Below are positions 57,701 to 64,000 of a DNA stretch of 64,000 bases, in pieces. The stretch's first letter is position 1. Every line of letters begins with the position of its first letter. The translations under genes were made by a program, and so were the position numbers. This DNA comes from an uncultured Pelagibacteraceae bacterium (lineage in GTDB: Bacteria > Pseudomonadota > Alphaproteobacteria > Pelagibacterales > Pelagibacteraceae). The notes under the pieces were generated by a model, which had not been told where the DNA came from, did not search any database, and saw nothing but the letters and a program-made list of their open reading frames with translations. The stretch covers positions 1 through 64,000 of the forward strand of contig CACBNI010000001.1 of assembly GCA_902540595.1 (NCBI GenBank), read 5' to 3'.

Positions 57701-58456
57701 TTAAGCTAAATTTGAAAGCTCATTAAATTTTTTTAATCTTCCCAAAAACAAGTTCTGATAAACAACCAAATCATGACTTTGAATTTTAAATTCTTGGAAC
57801 AATTTATCTACTGTGCAAACCAGAATTACACAAGAAGTGATATTAGAGTTATACACAATATTATGAGCCAAAGAATATGCACTCGTTTGTAAAAGCCATG
57901 AGTCGATATATTCTGATTTTTTTGGCTTATTGCTTTGTTTAAAGTCTATTATCGTTTCTTTTCCTTCATAAACTCCAACACAATCTGCTGTACCAGCATA
58001 TTTATCTGGATAGTAAAGCGTGCATTCAACTCCCCAAATTTCTTCCAATCTATTATTTAATCCTTTTTCAATAATTTCTTTTGCCATTAATTTATATTGT
58101 TCATTATCATCAAAAAAACTAAGGTTTTCTCTTCCAAGAAGATAAGACTCTAAGTAGTTATGCATCTGTGAACCCCTGCTACTTGCCGCTTTTGTAATTG
58201 CCTCAGCCTCTTTATAGCCTGTTCTCTCACGCCAATTGGCTAATGCCGCCTTATCCTCCTCTGATCTTGTTGCATCTAAAATGGATGTTACACTTGGTAA
58301 TTTTGCTTCACCTAATAAATATCTTCTTATACCATCTACTGTAGCTCTTGAGGATTTTGGATAATCATATTTCTTATTCCACTGCATGTGATTTCTTATA
58401 TTCTTTATTGGAGAAAAATAGAAATTAATTTTTGGCCTGTTTTGAGTGATCAACAA
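57701..58456 (-). CDS. MGME1-like PD-(D/E)XK superfamily exonuclease
   Basis: A 251-residue protein; an alternative ATG at 58387 would give 228 residues and start just before the conserved region (MQWNKKYDYPKSSRATVDG). LPSVTSILDATRSEEDKAAL, RERTGYKEAEAI and SSRGSQMHNYLESYLLG are the helical N-terminal hallmarks of the MGME1/phage exonuclease group. The nuclease core is YAGTADCVGVYEGKETIIDF, with D in TAD and DFK as the D...(D/E)xK site, then QTSAYSLAHNI. Relatives include mitochondrial genome maintenance exonuclease 1 and cyanophage exonucleases. It probably trims single-stranded DNA ends. It overlaps rmuC by 32 bp. Confidence 0.8.
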   Translation of the reverse strand: MLITQNRPKINFYFSPIKNIRNHMQWNKKYDYPKSSRATVDGIRRYLLGEAKLPSVTSILDATRSEEDKAALANWRERTGYKEAEAITKAASSRGSQMHNYLESYLLGRENLSFFDDNEQYKLMAKEIIEKGLNNRLEEIWGVECTLYYPDKYAGTADCVGVYEGKETIIDFKQSNKPKKSEYIDSWLLQTSAYSLAHNIVYNSNITSCVILVCTVDKLFQEFKIQSHDLVVYQNLFLGRLKKFNELSNLA

Positions 58457-59522
58457 ATTTTTCTACGTTTTCAGTTTGAACAGCTTTTTCAAGTTGTTCA
58501 GGGTCTTTAATACTTTCAAGAGTTCTTGTAATTGATCTTGCATCTGTGCCGAACTTATCAACAACAGACATGGCCTCTTCTAATTTTTTTCTAAGAGAAA
58601 TTATATTATCAAAGTGTTTTCCAAATCTTGAACTGATTGTTTTTAAATGATTGTATATTTCTGTTGCACCTTTTTGAACTTTCAATGATTGAAAACCCAT
58701 ATGAAGAGATTGTAAATAAGCAGATAGAGTATTAGGTCCACAAATTACAACTTTATATTTTTTCATTAATTCTTGAGTTAATAATTCTTTAGTACTTGGA
58801 TCTTGATACTCAGTTAACTCTTTATATAAGCTTTCTGTTGGTGCATAAACGATTGCAAAATCTGTTGTTTTTGGCGGCACGATATATTTTTCATTAACAC
58901 TCTTAGCTTTAGCTTTAAAAGCAGTTGCTAATTTAGCTCTTGCATCTGCAATAGCTCTTTTATCATCCGCGTCATAACCCTCGGTAATTGCTTTAAATTT
59001 TTCAACAGGAAAATGACTATCAACTGGAACCAAAACATCTCCTTGGAGCTTAATTGCAAATTCAACATTTTCACTGGTATCCTCTTTCATCTTTACATTT
59101 GTCATAAATTGAGATGCAGGTAATAAATCTTTTATTAAAGCATCTAAACTAAATTCGGCTAGCGTTCCATATTTTTTAACTCCTGCTAAAATTTTAGTAA
59201 TCCCTTCTTGGCTTTGATTTAATAATTGCACTTGTTGGTTAAAGTTTCCAACTTTCTCATCTACTTTAGTTAAGGCCTCAGTCATATCTTTTGTTACACC
59301 AGTTGATAGATTATTAAACGATGTCGACATTGTGCCAAGGGAAGTATTAATAGTATTATTTAAGGTATCTTTAAGAGTAACTATTTCATTCTTTAAATTT
59401 GCTATTTCTTCTGCCTCTTTATTTTCACCTTCATCTTTAGGTTTAGGCTTTAAATTTAGATATAGAATTGCAACAACACCGAATAGCAATAAAACTAATA
59501 TAATTAATAAAATACTGTCCAT
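58425..59522 (-). CDS. rmuC: DNA recombination protein RmuC
   Basis: A 365-residue RmuC. An N-terminal membrane helix (ILLIILVLLLFGVVAILYL, 4-22) is followed by a coiled coil of about 80 residues. Then the conserved nuclease-like domain appears, with GTLAEFSLDALIKDLLPASQ, VPVDSHFPVEKFKAITEGYD, KYIVPPKTTDFAIVYAPTES and VVICGPNTLSAYLQSLHMGF. The RmuC core is distantly related to PD-(D/E)XK endonucleases, with VDSHFP near its proposed active site. It is thought to limit rearrangements at inverted repeats. First gene of the exonuclease cassette. Confidence 0.93.
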   Translation of the reverse strand: MDSILLIILVLLLFGVVAILYLNLKPKPKDEGENKEAEEIANLKNEIVTLKDTLNNTINTSLGTMSTSFNNLSTGVTKDMTEALTKVDEKVGNFNQQVQLLNQSQEGITKILAGVKKYGTLAEFSLDALIKDLLPASQFMTNVKMKEDTSENVEFAIKLQGDVLVPVDSHFPVEKFKAITEGYDADDKRAIADARAKLATAFKAKAKSVNEKYIVPPKTTDFAIVYAPTESLYKELTEYQDPSTKELLTQELMKKYKVVICGPNTLSAYLQSLHMGFQSLKVQKGATEIYNHLKTISSRFGKHFDNIISLRKKLEEAMSVVDKFGTDARSITRTLESIKDPEQLEKAVQTENVEKFVDHSKQAKN

Positions 59523-59621
59523 TTATTGTGAATATACTTTAATTAACGAATTTCAACAAAGAGTATATTTAATACTTAACTGAAAGTTGAATATGAATAA
59601 TAGCAAGTATATTATTTTCTT

Positions 59622-59824
59622 ATGAAAAAAAAATTTCAGTACCAAATAGAGTTTTCATAAAAGGTTTAAAATTAGACAAATTTAAGTCTTTTGGTTCACT
59701 AACAGATATAAAATTAAGTCCAATGATTAACCTTATTTTTGGAAAAAATAGCACAGGAAAAAGTTCAATTCTACAAGCATTAAGATTATCCAGACAAATT
59801 TACAGTCAAATTTCCAGAATGTGA
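59622..59824 (+). pseudogene. Relic: N-terminus of an AAA/RecF-like P-loop ATPase
   Basis: A reading frame encodes VPNRVFIKGLKLDKFKSFGS then INLIFGKNSTGKSSILQALR, a clear Walker A (GKNSTGKSS) preceded by the 'xxNFKSF' strand of RecF/SMC-like AAA ATPases, and stops at 59822-59824 after about 67 codons. Its natural ATG (59622) is out of frame by one base because the following A-run has nine As; ten would restore MKKKISVPNR. No Walker B or signature follows. Likely the decayed start of an OLD- or ABC-type ATPase gene. Homopolymer sequencing error could explain the frameshift but not the missing 3' part. Confidence 0.65.
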
Positions 59825-59954
59825 ATTTGGTTTTCAAAGAATAGTTTTTGCTGGAGATGCTGAACCAACTATCACAATGTCCAAATATGACTATATTAAT
59901 AATAAATTTCTTGATCATTATGAATGCTCAGTTGTAAAATCTTATATTAATTAA
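59784..59954 (+). pseudogene. Relic frame of unknown origin, overlapping the ATPase relic
   Basis: In another frame, an open stretch with no ATG before its last third encodes YPDKFTVKFPECEFGFQRIV, then FAGDAEPTITMSKYDYINN and ends SVVKSYIN at TAA 59952-59954. The composition is protein-like (few Lys/Asn runs, ordered hydrophobics) compared with random AT-rich frames. It may be a further piece of the same decayed locus, shifted by a small deletion near 59785. I do not recognise a family. Between 59523 and 59621 nothing is visible. Confidence 0.4.
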
Positions 59955-59963
59955 GTTTTTACA

Positions 59964-60092
59964 ATGCCAAAAAAAACTCAAAATATTAAAAAAAAAAATA
60001 AAATGGTTGAAATATTATATACTAAACAATACTCACCTAAAAAAATAAAACCAAAAAAAGGTAGGGGAAGTTTTAAAAGAAATAAAAAATAA
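59964..60092 (+). CDS. Small basic protein, ArfA-like ribosome-rescue factor candidate
   Basis: A 42-residue, lysine-rich product. The N-terminal 13 residues are mostly Lys/Asn. The C-terminal part VEILYTKQYSPKKIKPKKGR then GSFKRNKK follows the pattern of ArfA: a short hydrophobic helix, an F/Y position, basic residues, and the conserved KKGKGSYxR block (here KKGRGSFKR). ArfA recruits release factor 2 to ribosomes stalled on mRNAs without stop codons. E. coli ArfA is about 55-72 residues and extends past the motif; this one ends right after it, like the active truncated form. The gene is 10 bp after the relic stop. The call rests on one motif plus size and charge. Confidence 0.6.
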   Translation: MPKKTQNIKKKNKMVEILYTKQYSPKKIKPKKGRGSFKRNKK

Positions 60093-60095
60093 TAT

Positions 60096-60227
60096 ATGGA
60101 TTTAATTTTTTTGTTAAAAGTTTTATTCTTTATCGCTTTGGTGGTTTCTTTGTATGCAGTTCTAAGAAACCTAAATATAATTAGAATAATTTTAGTCTAT
60201 TGGAAAGATTTAATACTTAGAAAGTAA
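60096..60227 (+). CDS. Small single-pass membrane protein (43 residues), unknown
   Basis: ATG at 60096 lies 3 bp after the ArfA-like stop. The product begins MDLIFLLKVLFFIALVVSLY, one strong transmembrane helix of about 20 residues, followed by RNLNIIRIILVYWKDLILRK with positive charges. The tight spacing to the preceding small gene and a normal stop support it as real. The 3' end overlaps hisG's end by 18 bp on the opposite strand. No family recognised. Confidence 0.55.
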   Translation: MDLIFLLKVLFFIALVVSLYAVLRNLNIIRIILVYWKDLILRK

Positions 60228-60899
60228 TTTAATTAACTTTTTAATCTCATATTTTTTAAAAGATAATTTTGATGTCATCATACATGCTTGTGATTTCAAT
60301 ATTTGGCCATCTTTTAAAATACGTAAATTATTAGCTTTTAAAGTTTCACCTGTTGAAGTTATATCAGTAATAATTTCACTTGATCCAGTAAAGGGATAAG
60401 CCTCTGTAGCTCCTAAACTGCCAACTAATTTAAATTGTGTTACACCTTTTGAAAACAAAAATTCTCTTGTTAAGTTTGGATATTTAGTTGCAACTCTTAA
60501 TCTTTTTTTCTTTTTATCTTTAAACTCAAATGCAATTTCCTCTAGATCTGCAATAGTTTGTACATCAATCCATGGATCAGGAATAGCAACAACTAAAGTT
60601 GCTTTGCCAAAAATATATTTTTTTGTAACATTGATTTTGTTTTGAATATTAATTTCACTTTCTTTTAATAAATCATATCCAGAGAAACCAAGATCTAAAG
60701 AACCATCACCTAGTCGTTCTATTATTTCTCTCGCATGTAAGTATAAAACTTCAATTTTTTTTAATTCCTTTATAGAACCTAACAAATCTCTTTCTCCTCT
60801 TTCAGATATGAGACTTAAATTATTTTTTTTAAATATCTTTAAAATATCATTTCTTAATCGACCTTTACTAGGAACTCCAATTTTAATATTTTTATTCAT
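60210..60899 (-). CDS. hisG: ATP phosphoribosyltransferase catalytic subunit (short form)
   Basis: A 229-residue short-form HisG, first enzyme of histidine synthesis. IGVPSKGRLRNDILKIFK is the N-terminal signature. GSLDLGFSGYDLLKE, YPNLTREFLFSKGV and LVGSLGATEAYPFTGSSEII follow, with the PRPP-binding ITDITSTGETLKANNL. The short form lacks the C-terminal regulatory domain and needs HisZ, which is encoded two genes upstream (61737). It overlaps the sulfotransferase gene by 8 bp. Confidence 0.96.
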   Translation of the reverse strand: MNKNIKIGVPSKGRLRNDILKIFKKNNLSLISERGERDLLGSIKELKKIEVLYLHAREIIERLGDGSLDLGFSGYDLLKESEINIQNKINVTKKYIFGKATLVVAIPDPWIDVQTIADLEEIAFEFKDKKKKRLRVATKYPNLTREFLFSKGVTQFKLVGSLGATEAYPFTGSSEIITDITSTGETLKANNLRILKDGQILKSQACMMTSKLSFKKYEIKKLIKLLSKY

Positions 60900-61740
60900 A
60901 TTTAAATTCTTTTAGTTGTTCTTTGTATAATGAATTCATTTCTGACAATATTTCTTTGTCTAATATATCTTCATAATTTTTTTTGGGGCCTAAATGAAAA
61001 AAATTAATTTTTTTGTTTTCTTTTTTTTTCATAACAGCTTCTGGAAAACCATTTTCATTTTCCATTTTTTGCATTCTGCTAAATTCACACGATTTTACTA
61101 CTTTTTTTGCCTTATCCCTTTTAAAAGATTGGTTTGATTTTGAAATTAATTTAACAAAATTGATTACCTTCTCTAAAGTTTTAAAGGTTTGTGTGTGTAA
61201 GTCCTCATATCTGATTGTTAAAACTGGAAATATTTTATTCTTTATCCAACTATTTTGGTGTGTCTTCCAAGAAAATAGAGGAATAAAACCTAAGTATCTC
61301 TCGTTTTCTTTATGCAATAAACATCTCTTCTCATCTTTCATAAAATTTAGTGCTTCTTCGTAACTTTTTTTGTCAAAATGGTTAAATATTGAGCTAATTA
61401 CATTTCTAGGGTCTCTTATAATATATATTGCCCCTAAACTATTTTGTTTATTAGTAAAAACATTATCTTCAATTTTACAAAGTGCGGCATGTGTTTTAAA
61501 AAATTTAATTTTTTTATTCTCATTAATTTTTTTTTGAGCATCTAGCCAATATCTAGCAGTATCTTCTGGTCTTTCAAATTTATCCTTATAATTTTTAAAA
61601 TAATCAAAACTAGGAAACTGATCTATGTGATTTAAATCATCAAAATTAAATACTCCATTTTGTGAGTAGAGATATGACGCAAGCATAGATCTTAGCCAAG
61701 TGTTACCACTTTTTGGATAAGAGGCGAGCCAAATAATCAT
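60892..61740 (-). CDS. Sulfotransferase-domain protein inside the his operon
   Basis: A 282-residue PAPS-dependent sulfotransferase-like protein. The 5'-phosphosulfate loop is IWLASYPKSGNTWLRSML (3-20), the strand-helix with catalytic-type residues includes KFFKTHAALC, and the 3'-phosphate-binding segment is AIYIIRDPRNVISSIFNHF. VLTIRYEDLHTQTFKTLEKV is also typical of the family. The acceptor is unknown; marine relatives often act on lipids or polysaccharides. It is wedged between hisZ (4-bp overlap) and hisG (8-bp overlap), so it is translated with them although it has no known role in histidine synthesis. Confidence 0.85.
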   Translation of the reverse strand: MIIWLASYPKSGNTWLRSMLASYLYSQNGVFNFDDLNHIDQFPSFDYFKNYKDKFERPEDTARYWLDAQKKINENKKIKFFKTHAALCKIEDNVFTNKQNSLGAIYIIRDPRNVISSIFNHFDKKSYEEALNFMKDEKRCLLHKENERYLGFIPLFSWKTHQNSWIKNKIFPVLTIRYEDLHTQTFKTLEKVINFVKLISKSNQSFKRDKAKKVVKSCEFSRMQKMENENGFPEAVMKKKENKKINFFHLGPKKNYEDILDKEILSEMNSLYKEQLKEFKYE

Positions 61741-62786
61741 TGTAAATTTAAAGCCGCGCCAACAGCAGGTATTTTTTTTTTGGATCCTAAATCAGATATC
61801 AACATATCATAGCGTCCACCGTTGATAATATTTAAAATCTTTTTTTTTAGTTTAATATCAATCTTAAAAACCATACCTGTATAATACTCCAATTCTCTTC
61901 CAAATGAAGCTGAGAAAATTACATTTAGTTTTGAAAAATTATTATTAGATATTGGAAAATATCTTTGATCAACTACTAGATTAATTTTATTTTTTCTAAA
62001 AAATTTATTAAGTTCTTCTGCCGCATTTGCTATTGGACATTTAATTTTTAAAAAATCTTTAATTATTTTTGAAACATTTTTACCAGACTTAGTTTTACGT
62101 GGGTCTTTAATTTTGGTGTTAAATCTATCTAAAATTTCTTTAATTGATCTTCCTGCAATAACTTTAGATAAATCATTTTTAATCATATTTAAATATCGTT
62201 TTTTATCAATATCTACTATTGTCGGATCAACATCTGAATTTGTCTCCAATCTTTTTAAAAGATCATTGAAATACTTTTCTCTCCAAAAATGTCTAGAGAG
62301 TCTTAATTTCCATCTTTTGGGTATATCTAATTTGGAGATAACTAAATTAAATATTTCAACGTTTCCAATCGTCAATGTGCCGGCTAAATATTTGATGTTT
62401 TGAAGAGCTTTTAATGATGTATTAATAATTTCTATGTCATCCTTTTTTTCATTTTTTGATCCTAAAATTTCAAAACCAATTTGATTTCTTATAATCTTAT
62501 CTTTTTTGCTTTGAACTTTTCTATAAGCTTGTCCACTATAAAAAATTTTTTCTTTACCTGATAGATTTTCCTCTAAATATCTCAAGCATGAGGCAATTGT
62601 TAAGTCAGGTCTTAGGCATAATTCCTTTCCATTTATATCTGTGAAAGAAAACATAAATTTCCTAAAGTTCTCTCCTGATCTTTGAACGATATGATTTGCT
62701 TCTATTACGGATGGTAGCTCAATATATTTAAAACCCTTAGATTTTACTGATCTAAGGATTTTTTCAGATAAGTTTTTTGACTTCAT
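61737..62786 (-). CDS. hisZ: ATP phosphoribosyltransferase regulatory subunit HisZ
   Basis: A 349-residue class II aaRS-like protein without tRNA ligase function. KYIELPSVIEANHIVQRSGE, FTDINGKELCLRPDLTIASC (motif 2-like region RPDLT) and FYSGQAYRKV match HisZ. GRELEYYTGMVFKIDI and NGGRYDMLISDLGSKKKIPA near the end are shared with HisRS folds, but the HisRS signature peptides and anticodon domain are missing. It activates short-form HisG. It overlaps hisS by 23 bp; both proteins descend from HisRS-like ancestors. Confidence 0.92.
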   Translation of the reverse strand: MKSKNLSEKILRSVKSKGFKYIELPSVIEANHIVQRSGENFRKFMFSFTDINGKELCLRPDLTIASCLRYLEENLSGKEKIFYSGQAYRKVQSKKDKIIRNQIGFEILGSKNEKKDDIEIINTSLKALQNIKYLAGTLTIGNVEIFNLVISKLDIPKRWKLRLSRHFWREKYFNDLLKRLETNSDVDPTIVDIDKKRYLNMIKNDLSKVIAGRSIKEILDRFNTKIKDPRKTKSGKNVSKIIKDFLKIKCPIANAAEELNKFFRKNKINLVVDQRYFPISNNNFSKLNVIFSASFGRELEYYTGMVFKIDIKLKKKILNIINGGRYDMLISDLGSKKKIPAVGAALNLQ

Positions 62787-64000
62787 TGAATAAATCTTCT
62801 TTTGGAATTGTTTGATTATTTTCGCCTTTGATACCTTTTAGATTTTTTATGGTGACCGTATTTTCTTTAAATTCATTTTCACCACAAATAATTGCAACTG
62901 ATAAATCTTTTTTATTTGCAAAAGTTAATTGTTTACTTAGATTTTTTTTACTGTCTAAAAAAATTTCAGCACTAATATTGTTGTCTCTCAATTGATCAAC
63001 TAATCCATAATAATTTTTTAAATATTTTTTATCCATTACACATACTAAAACGGGTTTTTGGTTCTCTACCTTAATTTGATCTAATTGCATTAGAGCAAAT
63101 AACAGTCTATCAACTCCAAAACTTATTCCGGTCCCAGGGATATCAACCCCTCTAAATCTTGATATGAGTTTTGCATAGGCTCCACCTGAGCATATGCTGC
63201 CAATATCAACTTCCTTACCTTTGTTATTTGTGACTTTGAAGTTTAGGTTTGTTTCAACAATAAAATCAGAATAATAAGCTAATCCTCTAACAATCGTAAA
63301 GTTTGTTTTAACTTGATTTAGATTTGATCCATATCCAAGTATTTCAAATACATTTTCTAATTCACTTATACCTTCTTGAGATAATTGATTGTTTAGGGTT
63401 TGTTTTAATTTTTTTAAATCTTTTATTTTTAAAAAATTTAATATTTGTGCTGCTTGTTGATCGGTTAAATCAGCCCCTTTAGTAATTGCTCCACTTTGAT
63501 CTTTTCTCTCTTTCTTTAATAAGTCTTCCACTCCCTTTAGACCAAATCCTGGCTTATCCAATTTATCTATAGCTCTAATAACTTTGACCTGTTTTTCTTC
63601 AGATATTTTTAATTCATTAATTAAACCTTGCACAATTTTTCTATTACTCACATTGATTGTAAATTGATCTTTGTTCAAACCACAGTCTGATAATGTGCTT
63701 GATATTAGATTACAAAGTTCTGCATTTGCCTGAGCTGGATCAACATTCCCAACAATATCAAAGTCTGCTTGCATAAATTCTCTATACCTTCCGTTACCAG
63801 CTTTTTCGTTACGAAAAACATTTTGAATTTGATATCGCTTGAAAATTGATGGAAGTTCTTGGTTGTTTTGAGCAACAAATCTTGCAAGTGGACTAGACAG
63901 ATCATATCTAAGAGTAATATTTTTCTCTCCATCTTCGAATGAGAATACACCAGACATAGGATTGGTGTCATCTTCTGCCAAAAAAGATCCTATATTTTCA
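62764..64000 (-). CDS. hisS: Histidyl-tRNA synthetase (5' end beyond window)
   Basis: The frame is open to the window edge; about 412 codons are visible and the N-terminus is cut off. NITLRYDLSSPLARFVAQN is motif 2's neighbourhood, NGRYREFMQADFDIVGN follows, and TGISFGVDRLLFALMQ is motif 3. GLAYYSDFIVETN and SICSGGAYAKLISRF match the histidine-A and -B peptides. VLVCVMDKKYLKNYYGLVDQ begins the anticodon-binding domain. GRYREFMQADFDI resembles eukaryotic and one alphaproteobacterial HisRS type rather than the usual bacterial GRYRQFHQ form. An insert near DLTDQQAAQILNFLK also fits that type. Confidence 0.95.
   Translation of the reverse strand, partial: ENIGSFLAEDDTNPMSGVFSFEDGEKNITLRYDLSSPLARFVAQNNQELPSIFKRYQIQNVFRNEKAGNGRYREFMQADFDIVGNVDPAQANAELCNLISSTLSDCGLNKDQFTINVSNRKIVQGLINELKISEEKQVKVIRAIDKLDKPGFGLKGVEDLLKKERKDQSGAITKGADLTDQQAAQILNFLKIKDLKKLKQTLNNQLSQEGISELENVFEILGYGSNLNQVKTNFTIVRGLAYYSDFIVETNLNFKVTNNKGKEVDIGSICSGGAYAKLISRFRGVDIPGTGISFGVDRLLFALMQLDQIKVENQKPVLVCVMDKKYLKNYYGLVDQLRDNNISAEIFLDSKKNLSKQLTFANKKDLSVAIICGENEFKENTVTIKNLKGIKGENNQTIPKEDLFNEVKKLI

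Noticed and set aside
57701-58456. Reading the MGME1-like nuclease as part of a prophage
   Set aside because: Although phages carry relatives, the flanks are RmuC, an exonuclease, trxA and his genes; no structural, terminase or integrase gene is present.
59733-59918. Minus-strand 61-residue open frame
   Set aside because: It is antisense to the ATPase relic, and the Walker A evidence is on the plus strand.
61737-62786. Second hisS gene
   Set aside because: It is HisZ: it lacks the HisRS signature peptides and anticodon-binding domain, and occurs with short-form hisG.

Overview
This window is AT-rich, gene-dense chromosomal DNA. Gene content and order fit a marine SAR11-clade alphaproteobacterium (Pelagibacterales, 'Candidatus Pelagibacter'-like). 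The evidence is: tiny or negative intergenic gaps, a GcrA cell-cycle regulator, an NDUFA9-like protein, the trpF-trpB-trpA-accD-folC/trxA block, ffs-dnaX-ybaB-recR, and a tandem glycine riboswitch directly before malate synthase (glcB), which is a described SAR11 trait. Species assignment is inference; no database was searched.

Region 1 (1-15,147) is a surface-glycan island. It holds a truncated FAD oxidoreductase, two DegT-type aminotransferases, GT2 glycosyltransferases, an SDR epimerase, a radical SAM/SPASM enzyme, two NeuB-type sialic-acid-like synthases (both lacking the SAF domain), a PseG-like protein, two nucleotide-sugar cytidylyltransferases, a WbqC-like protein, a hexapeptide acyltransferase, a GmhA-type isomerase and a methyltransferase. 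Together they suggest synthesis and transfer of one or two nonulosonic-acid-like sugars. A relic of a TauE/SafE permease lies among them.

Region 2 (15,148-20,020, minus strand) is the rRNA operon: promoter, 16S, tRNA-Ile(GAU), tRNA-Ala(UGC), 23S, with long processing stems around both large rRNAs. No 5S follows the 23S. The glycan island begins there instead, matching SAR11 hypervariable region 2, which is reported to sit between 23S and 5S.

Region 3 (20,123-43,473) is core genome in short alternating operons: mepM-like peptidase; DUF4167-prmC-prfA-ispG-lysC; ubiG; argJ; secA; accA; riboswitch-glcB; dnaX-ybaB-recR with the SRP RNA upstream; kdsB-pheA; cytochrome c; argD-argF; gcrA; NDUFA9-like. 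Convergent neighbours often overlap at their stop codons. Region 4 (43,490-55,907) is a 14-gene plus-strand run (rnd-kdsD-lptC-lptB-aroA-cmk-rpsA-ihfB-pyrF-trpF-trpB-trpA-accD-folC) with no gap above 17 nt.

Region 5 (55,904-64,000) has trxA, then an exonuclease cassette (DEDD exonuclease I-like, MGME1-like PD-(D/E)XK nuclease, RmuC) where many alphaproteobacteria carry addAB. Next come a decayed P-loop ATPase relic, a 42-residue ArfA-like ribosome-rescue candidate, a 43-residue membrane protein, and a his segment (hisS-hisZ-sulfotransferase-hisG) with a sulfotransferase overlapping both his neighbours. No CRISPR array, insertion sequence or prophage was seen.
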